A DNA stretch of 33,724 bases from an uncultured Collinsella sp. (GCA_958437495.1 CAUBOH010000020.1:1-33724); one strand, 5' to 3'; counted from the first letter of the stretch, positions 1-8,121 are shown. The notes: generated by a model from the sequence alone, not told the origin. Numbers and translations: made by a program.

Positions 1-70
1 TCGAGAATTTCTTTAGTTGGGCGAAGTATGTGGGGATATTTTGACTCTGTTACAAGTCTGTAAACAAAAA

Positions 71-92
71 GGGCCCCGCACATGCGGGGCCC
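71..92 (-). terminator. Rho-independent terminator of secG
   Basis: A GC-rich perfect stem (GGGCCCCGCA / TGCGGGGCCC) lies 26 bases beyond the secG stop. Read on the minus strand it is followed by a TTTTTG tract (plus positions 65-70), the usual layout of an intrinsic terminator. It closes the glycolytic/secG transcription region. Confidence 0.85.
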
Positions 93-117
93 TTTACAAA
101 CGTATATACGCCGATGC

Positions 118-372
118 TTAGTAGCCGACGATGCCCTGCGGGAAGAAGAACATGCACAGAACGACACACACGGCAAAAACGACGGCCATGATGACGGTCA
201 GGCGATCGAGGTTCTGCTCCATGACGCCCGTTGCAGAGCTGGAGTTATACAGCGAACTAGCGATCATATCCGAAACGCCGGTACCCTTACCGGAATGCAT
301 CAGGACGAGAATCGTCAGCGCCACGGCAGAAACAGCCCAAACGACAAACAGAAGAATCTGGAACGGACCCAT
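118..372 (-). CDS. secG: Preprotein translocase subunit SecG
   Basis: This 84-residue protein is the small accessory subunit of the SecYEG membrane channel, which helps SecA-driven export. Two hydrophobic segments (about residues 5-24 and 58-78) flank a short polar loop containing the sequence HSGKGTGVSDM, the SecG pattern of a Gly/Ser-rich loop after the first helix. The ATG start has an AAGGAG ribosome site 7 bases upstream. It is the last gene of the gap-pgk-tpiA-gpmI-secG order seen in many Gram-positive bacteria, but a strong hairpin separates it from gpmI, so it probably also has its own promoter. Length and topology are normal for the family. Confidence 0.93.
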   Translation of the reverse strand: MGPFQILLFVVWAVSAVALTILVLMHSGKGTGVSDMIASSLYNSSSATGVMEQNLDRLTVIMAVVFAVCVVLCMFFFPQGIVGY

Positions 373-408
373 AGATAAGCTCCTTAATAGAACAATTCAA
401 ACTCCAGT

Positions 409-414
409 ACTGTA
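409..414 (-). promoter_or_regulatory. Possible extended -10 element for secG
   Basis: On the minus strand the sequence TGGTACAGT fits an extended -10 (TGn plus TACAGT), about 37 bases before the secG start and after the gpmI terminator. No good -35 is visible, so this is a weak prediction. Confidence 0.3.
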
Positions 415-480
415 CCACAATCCCCTGCCTTCCCCTACCTGCCACTCGGGGACCGGGTAGAAATGGCAGAAATATCAAAA

Positions 481-510
481 GGGGGGTTGCCCGAATATGG
501 GCAACCCCCC
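481..510 (-). terminator. Terminator after gpmI
   Basis: A 12-bp perfect stem (GGGGGGTTGCCC / GGGCAACCCCCC) with a 6-base loop is followed on the minus strand by TTTTG. It lies 27 bases after the gpmI stop and separates gpmI from secG. Confidence 0.85.
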
Positions 511-537
511 TTGCATGAAAACGCTTGGAGTTTTCTC

Positions 538-2091
538 TTAGGCCTCGGTGGCGAGCACGCGGCCCGTCATCTCGGCGGAAGGCTCCAGACCAGCCATGGT
601 GAGCATAGTCGGGGCGATATCGGAGAGACGACCGTCCTCGATACCGGTGAGCTGTGCCTTCTCATCAACGATGATGAACGGCACACGGTTGGTGGTGTGA
701 GCCGTAAACGGATGCTTGGAACCGTCGGAAGCAACGTCAAACATGTGATCGGCGTTGCCGTGGTCGGCGGTAATCAGCGCAAAGCCGCCCTTAGCGAGAA
801 TCGCCGGGACAACCTTGGACAGGGCATCGTCAACAGCCTCGACGGCCTTAACGGCGGCGTCGAAGACACCGGTGTGACCAACCATGTCGCAGTTCGCGAA
901 GTTCACGATGTAGAAATCAGCGCGATCCTCGTTGATGGCGGCGACAAGCTTCTCGGTAACCTCGGGAGCGCTCATCTCGGGCTGCAGATCGTAGGTAGCA
1001 ACCTTGGGGGAAGCGACGAGCACGCGCTCCTCGCCCTCCTTGGGCTCCTCGATGCCGCCGTTGAGGAAGAACGTCACGTGGGCGTACTTCTCGGTCTCGG
1101 CGGTGTGCAGCTGCTTCAGGCCATTGGCGGCGATAACGTCGGCCAGGACGTTCTCGGGGAACGTCTTGGGGAAGGCGACCTCAACGTCAAACGTCGGATC
1201 GTACTCGGTTATCGTCACAAAGTGCGAAAGCTTGATCTGCTCGCGCTCAAAGCCGTCGAACTCCTTGTCCGTGAACGCGCGGGTCATCTGACGGGCGCGG
1301 TCGGGACGGAAGTTGAAGAAGATGGCTGCGTCGCCCTCGTGGATGCCCTCGTTGTGGGCAGCGAAGGGCTCGACGAACTCGTCGCCGCGCGGATCCTTCT
1401 CGTAGTAGGCCTTGATACCGGCAACAGGGTCGGTATCGGCATCGGACGCGTTGACCATGACGTCGTAGGCGCGCTGGATACGCTCCCAACGATTATCGCG
1501 GTCCATGGCCCAATAACGGCCCGAGACGGTGGCAACGCGAGCGTCGCAACCGGTCTCCTCGGAGATCTTAGCCAGGAAGGCGCAGAACTCGCTCATGTAG
1601 CCGGCACCGGACTGTGGGTCAACGTCGCGGCCATCCATGAAGGCGTGGACGCGAACGGTCTTGACGCCATGCTGGGCAGCCATCTTGACCAGAGCCTCGA
1701 CGTGGTTCATGTGGGAGTGAACGCCGCCAGGGCTCATAAGGCCCATAAGGTGAAGAGTCTTGCCCTCGGCCTTGACATCGTCCATAGCCTTGACGAAAAC
1801 CTCGTTCTTGGCGATGGAGCCGTCCTTGATGGCATTGTTGATGCGCGAAAGCTCCTGGAACACGACGCGGCCGGCACCGATGTTGAGGTGACCCACCTCG
1901 GAGTTACCCATCTGGCCGTCGGGAAGACCCACGTCCTCGCCCGAAGCGCCGAGCGTAGTGTGAGGATACTTCTCGTACAGGCTATCAAGGAAGGGCGTCT
2001 TGGCAGCGGCGACGGCGTTCTCGCCGTCAGCCGGAGCAAGGCCGCAGCCGTCCATGATGATCAGGAGTGCAGGAAGATGACGCTGTGCCAT
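538..2091 (-). CDS. gpmI: 2,3-bisphosphoglycerate-independent phosphoglycerate mutase
   Basis: This 517-residue, metal-dependent alkaline-phosphatase superfamily enzyme interconverts 3- and 2-phosphoglycerate in glycolysis. The N-terminal metal-binding IIMDGCGL (Asp14) and the phospho-acceptor serine in MGNSEVGHLNIGAG (Ser64) are present, as are the metal ligands in TADHGNADHMFD near residue 440. Full length for iPGM. The start lies 5 bases after the tpiA stop, so it is translated with pgk-tpiA. The cofactor-independent form is the one usually found linked to pgk-tpiA in Gram-positives. Confidence 0.97.
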   Translation of the reverse strand: MAQRHLPALLIIMDGCGLAPADGENAVAAAKTPFLDSLYEKYPHTTLGASGEDVGLPDGQMGNSEVGHLNIGAGRVVFQELSRINNAIKDGSIAKNEVFVKAMDDVKAEGKTLHLMGLMSPGGVHSHMNHVEALVKMAAQHGVKTVRVHAFMDGRDVDPQSGAGYMSEFCAFLAKISEETGCDARVATVSGRYWAMDRDNRWERIQRAYDVMVNASDADTDPVAGIKAYYEKDPRGDEFVEPFAAHNEGIHEGDAAIFFNFRPDRARQMTRAFTDKEFDGFEREQIKLSHFVTITEYDPTFDVEVAFPKTFPENVLADVIAANGLKQLHTAETEKYAHVTFFLNGGIEEPKEGEERVLVASPKVATYDLQPEMSAPEVTEKLVAAINEDRADFYIVNFANCDMVGHTGVFDAAVKAVEAVDDALSKVVPAILAKGGFALITADHGNADHMFDVASDGSKHPFTAHTTNRVPFIIVDEKAQLTGIEDGRLSDIAPTMLTMAGLEPSAEMTGRVLATEA

Positions 2092-2096
2092 ATGTC

Positions 2097-2864
2097 CTAC
2101 TCGCCTGCCTTGACGACCATAGAGGCGAAGTCGGCAGCCTTGAGCGAAGCGCCGCCCACGAGGGCGCCGTCAACATCGGGCTTGGCGACGAGCTCGGCGA
2201 TGTTGCCGGGCTTGGCAGAGCCACCGTACAGGACGCGGATGCCGTCGGCGAGCTCCTCGCCAAACATCTCCTTGAGGGTCTCACGGATAGCGCCGCAGAC
2301 CTCCTGAGCGTCCTCGGCGGTAGCGGTCTTGCCGGTGCCGATGGCCCAGATGGGCTCGTAGGCGACGACGACCTGCTTGGGGCAGGTGATCTCAAGACCA
2401 GCAAGGCCAGCCTTAACCTGGTTCACGACGTGCTCGACATAGGTGCCAGCCTCGCGGACCTCGAGGGACTCGCCGCAGCAGAAGACGGGAACAAGACCGG
2501 CGGCAACGAGAGCCTTGGCCTTCTTGTTCTGGTCCTCGTCGGTCTCGTGGAAGTAGTCGCGACGCTCGGAGTGACCGATGATGCAGTAGGTGCAGCCAGC
2601 AGACTTGAGCATGTCGCAAGAAGACTCACCAGTGAAGGCACCCTTGGCCTCCCAGTACACGTTCTGTGCACCGAGGGCGATGGGGGCAGCCTGAATACGG
2701 TCATGAACCGTGGTGATGTCGATGGTCGGAGGGCAGACGAGCACCTCGACGCCAGCCGGAACCTCGGGCAGAGCCTGAGCCAGCTCGTCGGCGAGCTTGG
2801 CGGCCTCGGCGACGTCGTTGTTCATCTTCCAGTTACCAGCGATGAGAAGGGTGCGATTAGGCAT
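2097..2864 (-). CDS. tpiA: Triosephosphate isomerase
   Basis: The 255-residue TIM-barrel enzyme interconverts dihydroxyacetone phosphate and glyceraldehyde-3-phosphate. Visible landmarks are GNWKMN (Asn11, Lys13), the catalytic IGHSERR (His98), the catalytic YEPIWAIGTGK (Glu170, flexible loop 6) and LYGGS plus GALVGGASL for phosphate binding. The start chosen is the ATG before PNRTLLIAGNWK; a longer in-frame opening to 2927 would add 21 residues unlike the family and run further into pgk. The chosen start overlaps the end of pgk by 8 bases, consistent with translational coupling. Confidence 0.97.
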   Translation of the reverse strand: MPNRTLLIAGNWKMNNDVAEAAKLADELAQALPEVPAGVEVLVCPPTIDITTVHDRIQAAPIALGAQNVYWEAKGAFTGESSCDMLKSAGCTYCIIGHSERRDYFHETDEDQNKKAKALVAAGLVPVFCCGESLEVREAGTYVEHVVNQVKAGLAGLEITCPKQVVVAYEPIWAIGTGKTATAEDAQEVCGAIRETLKEMFGEELADGIRVLYGGSAKPGNIAELVAKPDVDGALVGGASLKAADFASMVVKAGE

Positions 2865-4047
2865 CGAGAAGCGCCTCCACTCCGGGCAGGGCCTTACCCT
2901 CGACGAGCTCCATGGAAGCGCCACCACCGGTGGAGATCCAGCTCATCTTGTCGGCCAGGTTGAACTTGTTGACAGCTGCGACGGAGTCGCCACCGCCGAT
3001 GATCGAGGTGCAGTCGGCCTCGGCGACAGCCTCGGCGATAGCCTGGGTGCCGTGAGCGAAGTTGTCGAACTCGAAGACGCCCATGGGGCCGTTCCAGAAC
3101 ACGGTCTTGGCGCCCTTGACGGCCTCGGCGTAAAGCTCCTCGGTCTTGGGGCCGATGTCCATACCCTCACGATCGTCAGGGATAGCGTCGGAAGCGACAA
3201 CCTCGGGGACAGCGTCCTCGCCAAAGTGATCGGCAACGCGGTTGTCGATGGGGAGCAGGATCTTGACGCCCTTCTCCTCGGCCTTCTTGAGCATCTCGCC
3301 AGCGCGCTCGACCCAGTCCTCTTCCTTGAGGGACTGACCGACGGACAGGCCCTGAGCCAGGAAGAAGGTGTAGGCCATACCGCCACCGATGATCAGGGTG
3401 TCAGCAGAGTCGATGAGGTGATCGAGAACGCCGATCTTGGAGGAAACCTTGGAACCGCCGACGATGGCGACGAAGGGGCGCTCGGGCTCGGCGAAGATGC
3501 CGGTCAGCGTGTCGACCTCCTTCTCGAGCAGGAAGCCAGCGACGGCAGGCAGGTAAGCGGCGGGACCCACGACGGAACCCTGAGCGCGGTGAGCGGTGCC
3601 GAAGGCATCGAGAACGAAGACGTCACCATAGGAAGCGAGCTTCTTGGCGATCTCGGGATCGTTCTTCTTCTCACGCTTATCGAAGCGGACGTTCTCGAGA
3701 ACGAGAACCTTGCCCGGCTCGACGGCAGCGACAGCCTCGGCAGCCTTCTCGCCGTAAGTGTCGGCGACAAAGGCAACGTCGAGACCAGAGAGCTCGGCGA
3801 GCTTCTTGGCGACGGGCTCAAGGGAGAGCTCGGGCTGGAAGCCGGTGCCATCGGGACGGCCGAGGTGGCTCATGAGGATGACGCGAGCGTTGTGCTCAAC
3901 GAGGTAATTGATGGTGGGCAGGGCAGCCTTGATGCGGGTGGTGTCGCCAACGACGCCATCCTTGATAGGCACGTTGAAGTCAACGCGGACAAGAACGCGC
4001 TTGCCGTCGACATCGATGTCGCGGACGGTCTTCTTGGTAAAGGCCAT
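2857..4047 (-). CDS. pgk: Phosphoglycerate kinase
   Basis: A 396-residue enzyme that makes ATP and 3-phosphoglycerate from 1,3-bisphosphoglycerate. The N-terminal substrate-binding VRVDFNVP, the HLGRP motif (SHLGRPDG), the hinge FWNGPMGVFE and the C-terminal nucleotide motif GGGDSVAAV with STGGGAS are all intact. The ATG before AFTKKTV is used because it has an AAAGGTAG ribosome site; an upstream in-frame extension to 4083 lacks family similarity. It heads the pgk-tpiA-gpmI unit. Two hairpins lie between gap and this gene, so it may be expressed both by read-through from gap and from a promoter not confidently visible. Confidence 0.97.
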   Translation of the reverse strand: MAFTKKTVRDIDVDGKRVLVRVDFNVPIKDGVVGDTTRIKAALPTINYLVEHNARVILMSHLGRPDGTGFQPELSLEPVAKKLAELSGLDVAFVADTYGEKAAEAVAAVEPGKVLVLENVRFDKREKKNDPEIAKKLASYGDVFVLDAFGTAHRAQGSVVGPAAYLPAVAGFLLEKEVDTLTGIFAEPERPFVAIVGGSKVSSKIGVLDHLIDSADTLIIGGGMAYTFFLAQGLSVGQSLKEEDWVERAGEMLKKAEEKGVKILLPIDNRVADHFGEDAVPEVVASDAIPDDREGMDIGPKTEELYAEAVKGAKTVFWNGPMGVFEFDNFAHGTQAIAEAVAEADCTSIIGGGDSVAAVNKFNLADKMSWISTGGGASMELVEGKALPGVEALLDA

Positions 4048-4070
4048 GTTTGCTTCTACCTTTCGTACGT

Positions 4071-4093
4071 GTCTGCCTCCCATTACGGCAGAC
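4071..4093. repeat. Small inverted repeat in the pgk leader
   Basis: A 7-bp perfect inverted repeat (GTCTGCC / GGCAGAC, 9-base spacer) lies about 25 bases upstream of the pgk start, beyond the gap terminator. It could be a leader hairpin or operator; no further support. Confidence 0.4.
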
Positions 4094-4106
4094 GATTTCT
4101 TATAAA

Positions 4107-4150
4107 AAGGGCGCGACCCTAGGGCGTAAGCCCTATGAGGCCGCGCCCTT
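4107..4150 (-). terminator. Terminator between gap and pgk
   Basis: A 9-bp outer stem (AAGGGCGCG / CGCGCCCTT) encloses a second stem (CTAGGGC / GCCCTAT). On the minus strand the T-rich stretch TTTTTATA follows. It lies 38 bases after the gap stop. Because pgk follows within 60 bases, partial read-through is likely and could set the gap to pgk ratio. Confidence 0.8.
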
Positions 4151-4187
4151 CTTTAGACGCTCAACGAGCTATTCGCTAAAAGCCAAA

Positions 4188-5213
4188 TTAGGCGACGAAC
4201 TTCTCGAAGTACTTGATGGTGCGGACCATCTGGGAGGTGTAGGAGTTCTCGTTGTCGTACCAAGAGGTGACCTGAACGAGGGTCTGGCCGTTGCCGAGGT
4301 CGGAGGCCATGGTCTGCGTGGCGTCGAAGATGGAGCCGTGGGTCTCGCCGACGATGTCGCGGGAGACGATCTGGTCCTCGTTGTAGGCGAAGGTCTCGGG
4401 GATGGTCTCGGCGTAGGCCTTCATGGCAGCGTTGACCTCGTCGACGGTGACCTTCTTGTCAACGACGGCGTAGAGGTTGGTCAGCGAGCCGGTCGGCGTC
4501 GGGACGCGCTGGGCGGCACCGATGAGCTTGCCGTTGAGCTCGGGGAGAACCAGGCCGATGGCCTTGGCAGCGCCCGTGGTGTTCGGGACGATGTTCTCGG
4601 AGCAGGCGCGGGAGCGACGGAAGTTGCCCTTGCGCTGCGGGCCGTCAAGCGGCATCTGGTCGCCAGTGAAGGCGTGGATGGTGGTCATGATGCCGGAGAC
4701 GATGGGGGCGAAGTCGTTCAGGCCCTTGGCCATCGGGGCGAGGCAGTTCGTCGTGCAGGAGGCAGCGGAGATGATGTTGTCCTCAGCGGTCAGCGTCTCA
4801 TGGTTGACGTTGTACACGATGGTGGGCAGATCGCTGCCGGCCGGAGCGGAGATGACGACCTTCTTGGCGCCAGCGTTGATGTGGGCCTGAGCCTTAGCCT
4901 TGCTGGTGTAGAAGCCGGTGCACTCGAGAACGACGTCGACGTCGAGGTCGCCCCAAGGCAGGTTGTTGGCGTCGGCCTCCTTGTAGATCTTGATTTCCTT
5001 GCCGTCAACGGTGATGGAATCCTCGCCAGCAACGACCTCGTGATCGCGAGCATAGTTGCCCTGCGTGGAGTCGTACTTCAGCAGGTAAGCGAGCATATCG
5101 GGAGAGGTGAGGTCGTTGATAGCGACGATCTCGGAGCCCTCATGACCGAACATCTGACGGAAAGCCAGACGACCGATGCGACCGAAGCCGTTAATAGCAA
5201 CCTTTACTGCCAT
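4188..5213 (-). CDS. gap: Glyceraldehyde-3-phosphate dehydrogenase, type I, NAD-dependent
   Basis: This 341-residue enzyme oxidises glyceraldehyde-3-phosphate to 1,3-bisphosphoglycerate. The Rossmann motif NGFGRIGR, the NAD-selecting aspartate in INDL (residue 34), the catalytic SAASCTTNCLAP (Cys153) and the conserved WYDNENSYTSQM near the C-terminus are intact. The ATG before AVKVAINGFG is preceded by AAGGAG at 7 bases. An upstream in-frame stretch (to 5315) is a shadow with no family match. The leader carries a perfect 14-bp palindrome, so expression may be under carbon-catabolite-type control. Confidence 0.97.
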   Translation of the reverse strand: MAVKVAINGFGRIGRLAFRQMFGHEGSEIVAINDLTSPDMLAYLLKYDSTQGNYARDHEVVAGEDSITVDGKEIKIYKEADANNLPWGDLDVDVVLECTGFYTSKAKAQAHINAGAKKVVISAPAGSDLPTIVYNVNHETLTAEDNIISAASCTTNCLAPMAKGLNDFAPIVSGIMTTIHAFTGDQMPLDGPQRKGNFRRSRACSENIVPNTTGAAKAIGLVLPELNGKLIGAAQRVPTPTGSLTNLYAVVDKKVTVDEVNAAMKAYAETIPETFAYNEDQIVSRDIVGETHGSIFDATQTMASDLGNGQTLVQVTSWYDNENSYTSQMVRTIKYFEKFVA

Positions 5214-5286
5214 TGTGTCTCCTTTCGTAAGGCCCCCGCAAGCTACAGCGCCTGCCGTTGAGGCCCACAAACTAACCACTCGCCTA

Positions 5287-5292
5287 ATATAC
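5287..5292 (-). promoter_or_regulatory. Possible -10 box of gap
   Basis: TATATT on the minus strand, about 75 bases before the gap start in an AT-rich stretch that contrasts with the GC-rich surroundings. The matching -35 is poor. Confidence 0.35.
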
Positions 5293-5347
5293 CTTTTTTT
5301 TGACTTGAATTTCACGAGAATGCTCGAAATTGAAAATCAAATTTCAG

Positions 5348-5361
5348 TTAAAACGTTTTAA
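5348..5361. promoter_or_regulatory. Perfect 14-bp palindrome upstream of gap (candidate operator)
   Basis: TTAAAACGTTTTAA is fully self-complementary and has the central CG typical of LacI/CcpA-family operators. It lies about 56 bases upstream of the possible gap -10. A related sequence, AAACGTTT, occurs upstream of the nan operon at 17989-17996. The protein that binds is unknown. Confidence 0.5.
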
Positions 5362-5406
5362 AGAATAAAATGGCAGCTACACCCGTATATACGTCGATAC
5401 TTTAAA

Positions 5407-6336
5407 CTACTTGTTTGCTTCAATGAGCTTTTCAAGCCTCAAAACACGATGGTAGAGGGCCGACTTCGACAAGGGAGGGTCAGCCATCTCCCCCAGATCA
5501 CGCAGCGACAGATCGGGATAGCGCTCGCGCAGGTCGCAAAAGACCGCCAAGGCATCCGGAAGCGCATCGCGAAGGCCACGCTGCTCGAGCTCATCGATAA
5601 GCGCAAGCTGATGTTGGGCGGCACCGGCGCTTCTGGTCTGGTTGGCGAGCTCGGCGTTCACGCGACGGTTCACATCGTTCTTAACCAACTTGACCGCGCG
5701 CGCCTCCTCAATCTCGGCAACGCTGCGCTTGGCACCAATCAGCTTTAAAAGATGCTCTATTTCCTCGGCACTCTTAATGTACACGGCATATGACCCCCGC
5801 CGTGCATTCACACGCGCATGGACCCCAATCTGCTCCAACAGGTCGCAAAGCCCCTTGGCATATTGCTCGCCCTGCACCGCGATCTCCAAATGAAAATCAC
5901 CGCGTGGATCGGCCACGAAGCCGCCCGCGATGAGCGCGCCGCGGATATAGGCAAGCCTGCAGCAAGGACGGGCAACGATATGTCGGGGCACGCCGGCGAC
6001 AAGTCCTCCCCTACGGTCGAGGATGCCCAGCAGCACCAAAGCCTTATCCAAATCGGGCTGATCGGGCAAGGTGATGAGGTAATTTCGAACCTTATGCAAG
6101 ACCGATTTGCGGACAGTGAACTCCGTTTTGAGCTTAAGGATGCGATGCGTCAGCGTGATCATCGTGCGCGCAACGGCTCCCGTCTCTGTCGCAACCGTCA
6201 AACGATACCGCCCAGAGCCAGTAAGCGAGAGCGTGCCACTCACGCGCGTAAGGGCGGCAAGCGTCGACAAGTCGCAGTATTCACATTCGGGTTCGCAGCG
6301 CGCAAGCTCGTCGCGCACCTCAGCGGTAAATGACAT
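5407..6336 (-). CDS. whiA: DNA-binding protein WhiA
   Basis: This 309-residue protein is the WhiA family member conserved in Gram-positives, a sporulation regulator in Streptomyces and linked to division and chromosome segregation in Bacillus. The N-terminal two-thirds is the LAGLIDADG-endonuclease-like fold (CCRLAYIRGALIAGGFVADPRGDFHLEIA is the characteristic block), and the C-terminus is the helix-turn-helix domain (DLSLRDLGEMADPPLSKSALYHRVLRL). It starts 6 bases after rapZ. In many genomes yvcK/glmR lies between rapZ and whiA; here it does not. Confidence 0.96.
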   Translation of the reverse strand: MSFTAEVRDELARCEPECEYCDLSTLAALTRVSGTLSLTGSGRYRLTVATETGAVARTMITLTHRILKLKTEFTVRKSVLHKVRNYLITLPDQPDLDKALVLLGILDRRGGLVAGVPRHIVARPCCRLAYIRGALIAGGFVADPRGDFHLEIAVQGEQYAKGLCDLLEQIGVHARVNARRGSYAVYIKSAEEIEHLLKLIGAKRSVAEIEEARAVKLVKNDVNRRVNAELANQTRSAGAAQHQLALIDELEQRGLRDALPDALAVFCDLRERYPDLSLRDLGEMADPPLSKSALYHRVLRLEKLIEANK

Positions 6337-6342
6337 GCAGGC

Positions 6343-7245
6343 CTATGCCTTCGTGTTGGCGCGCGACAGGTCGCGGTGGGAGATGCTCACGTGGTACTGA
6401 GCGCCTTCCAGGTAACGGGCCGTGGCCTCGGCAATGGCAACGCTACGGTGCTGACCGCCCGTGCAGCCGATGGCGATAGAAAGCTGCGGCTTGCCCTCCG
6501 CGATATAGCCCGGCATCACCGTATCGAGCAGTTGTGTCCAAGCCTTCCAAAACTCCTGCGTCTTGGGATGGTCCAGAACAAAATCGGAGACCTTTTTATC
6601 GAGACCGGTCATGGTGCGCATCTCGGGATCGTAGAACGGATTGGGCAGGAAGCGGACGTCGATCATAATGTCCGCCTCGACGGGCATGCCGTGCTTAAAG
6701 CCAAACGAGAACACGTGGACGTCCATGAGCTGCTGGTCGGACAGCTCGGAAAATGCCATACGTAGCTTGTTGCGCAGCGCAGAGGTACGCAGACGGCTCG
6801 TGTCGATAATCATATCGGCTCGGTCGCGCACGCCCTGCAGCTGAAGGCGCTCGCGCTGAATGGCATCGGCCGTAGTCTCCCCTGGCTTGGCAATGGGATG
6901 ACGGCGGCGATTTTCGCTGTAGCGACGAATCAGCACCTCGTCAGAAGCCTCCAGGAACACGATGTCGCAGCTCATCTCGCGCTCTTCGAGCGCGGCGACC
7001 GCATCGAGCAACTCGTCAAACAGTCCCTGGCTACGCAAATCGCAGGTGACGGCGAGATGCCTGCCCACGCCCGTATTGATGCCGACGAGCTCGGCAAGCT
7101 GGGCGATGAGACGCGGAGGTAAGTTATCAATGCAAAAATAGCCCATGTCCTCGAACACGTGCATGGCCTGCGTGCGGCCCGATCCGGACATTCCGGTGAT
7201 GATGACGATATCGGGGATGCGCTCCGAGCGCTCCGCCGCATCCAT
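6343..7245 (-). CDS. rapZ: RapZ/YvcJ-type nucleotide-binding protein
   Basis: The 300-residue product has an N-terminal Walker A (GMSGSGRT, residues 18-25), the conserved YFCIDNLPP block, and the C-terminal GCTGGQHRSV motif of the family. In E. coli RapZ is an RNase adaptor that controls glmS through small RNAs; in Gram-positives YvcJ is a GTPase/ATPase of less certain role. The ATG before DAAERSERIP is chosen because GGGAG lies 6 bases upstream; a longer opening to 7299 runs into the hairpin at 7284-7313. Forms a two-gene unit with whiA. A link to amino-sugar balance would fit its place next to the nan operon, but that is only inference. Confidence 0.95.
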   Translation of the reverse strand: MDAAERSERIPDIVIITGMSGSGRTQAMHVFEDMGYFCIDNLPPRLIAQLAELVGINTGVGRHLAVTCDLRSQGLFDELLDAVAALEEREMSCDIVFLEASDEVLIRRYSENRRRHPIAKPGETTADAIQRERLQLQGVRDRADMIIDTSRLRTSALRNKLRMAFSELSDQQLMDVHVFSFGFKHGMPVEADIMIDVRFLPNPFYDPEMRTMTGLDKKVSDFVLDHPKTQEFWKAWTQLLDTVMPGYIAEGKPQLSIAIGCTGGQHRSVAIAEATARYLEGAQYHVSISHRDLSRANTKA

Positions 7246-7283
7246 GGCATCTCCCTTTTGCATGTGCTGCCTCCCGAAAACAA

Positions 7284-7313
7284 GCGCGGGACCCAGCAAC
7301 CCGGATCCCGCGC
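7284..7313 (-). terminator. Terminator at the end of the nan operon
   Basis: An 8-bp stem (GCGCGGGA / TCCCGCGC) followed on the minus strand by TTGTTTT, 50 bases after the nanE stop and 38 bases before the rapZ start. It probably ends the nan transcript. Confidence 0.75.
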
Positions 7314-7331
7314 GGTCAATTGCCTTTATTG

Positions 7332-7337
7332 AGTATA
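7332..7337 (-). promoter_or_regulatory. Possible -10 box for rapZ-whiA
   Basis: TATACT on the minus strand between nanE and the terminator hairpin. If used, the hairpin at 7284-7313 would sit in the rapZ leader. No good -35 is seen at 16-18 bases. Confidence 0.3.
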
Positions 7338-7364
7338 CCGCCCCGAGCGGATACGAGGCCTGTC

Positions 7365-8051
7365 TTACGCCTCAAGCGCAGCCTTGAACCAACTTGTAAT
7401 ACTCGTGGGGTGCGTGATGGCGGTGCCGACGACAACGGCCCAGGCGCCAGCATCGATCGCGGCGCGAGCCTCCTCGGGCGTATGCACACGACCCTCGCAA
7501 ATGATGGGAAGGCCGGGGAATTCCTCGGTCGCCTGACGCAGGAGCGGCAGGTCGGGGCCATCGGCCATGGTGCAGTCGATGGCGGCGACACCGTGAGAGA
7601 GCGTGGTGGATACCAGGTCGAAGCCCATATCAACCGCACGGCGAATATCCTCGATGGTGGCACAATCCGCCATCAGGAGCACACCCTCCTCGTGCAGCGG
7701 ACGGAAGGTATCCTCAACCGTCTTGCCATCGGGGCGCGGACGATCGGTGGCGTCGATCGCCACGATATCGGCACCGGCAGCAACGCAGGCGCGGGCGTGA
7801 CGCAGCGTCGGCGTGATGTAAACGCCCTCGTGTCCATCCTTCCACAGGCCAATAACAGGAACCTCACAGCGACCCTTAATGGCGGCAATGTCGGCAAGGC
7901 CCTGGCAGCGAATGGCGGCGGCGCCGCCGAGTTCGCAAGCGCGAGACATTTGAGCCATGGTCTCGGGCGTACGAAGCGGCTCGCCCATATACGCCTGAAC
8001 GCTCACGACGAGCTTACCCTTCAGGGATTGAATCAAAGGATCGACGGTCAT
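7365..8051 (-). CDS. nanE: N-acetylmannosamine-6-phosphate 2-epimerase
   Basis: A 228-residue TIM-barrel epimerase that converts ManNAc-6-P to GlcNAc-6-P, the step joining sialic-acid breakdown to amino-sugar metabolism. Family signatures visible are KGKLVVSVQA at the start, GGAAAIRCQG, VPVIGLWK with the catalytic lysine, IVAIDATDRPRPDG and the phosphate-binding EGRVHTPEEA...GAWAVVVGTAITHP. Last gene of the operon, 70 bases after nanK, with a strong hairpin in that gap and a terminator downstream. Confidence 0.95.
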   Translation of the reverse strand: MTVDPLIQSLKGKLVVSVQAYMGEPLRTPETMAQMSRACELGGAAAIRCQGLADIAAIKGRCEVPVIGLWKDGHEGVYITPTLRHARACVAAGADIVAIDATDRPRPDGKTVEDTFRPLHEEGVLLMADCATIEDIRRAVDMGFDLVSTTLSHGVAAIDCTMADGPDLPLLRQATEEFPGLPIICEGRVHTPEEARAAIDAGAWAVVVGTAITHPTSITSWFKAALEA

Positions 8052-8074
8052 AAGGCTGCAACCTTTCTCAGAAC

Positions 8075-8105
8075 AGCCTCCCGAGGCGTGTTGTCTCGGG
8101 AGGCT
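8075..8105 (-). terminator. Intercistronic hairpin between nanK and nanE
   Basis: An 11-bp perfect stem (AGCCTCCCGAG / CTCGGGAGGCT) with a 9-base loop. The minus-strand tail (GTTCTGAG) is a poor T-tract, so it is more likely a partial terminator or a barrier to 3' exonucleases than a full stop. Confidence 0.55.
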
Positions 8106-8121
8106 CCTACAGCAGATACGT

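Noticed and set aside
463..2307. A 614-codon plus-strand frame opposite gpmI
   Set aside because: Antisense shadow of gpmI and the end of tpiA, with the same low-complexity look.
5214..5315. Upstream extension of gap by 34 codons
   Set aside because: The extension has no match to GAPDH and no ribosome site, whereas AAGGAG precedes the internal ATG. Similar reasoning removed the longer starts of tpiA, pgk, rapZ, nanK, nanA, ybaK and mrp.
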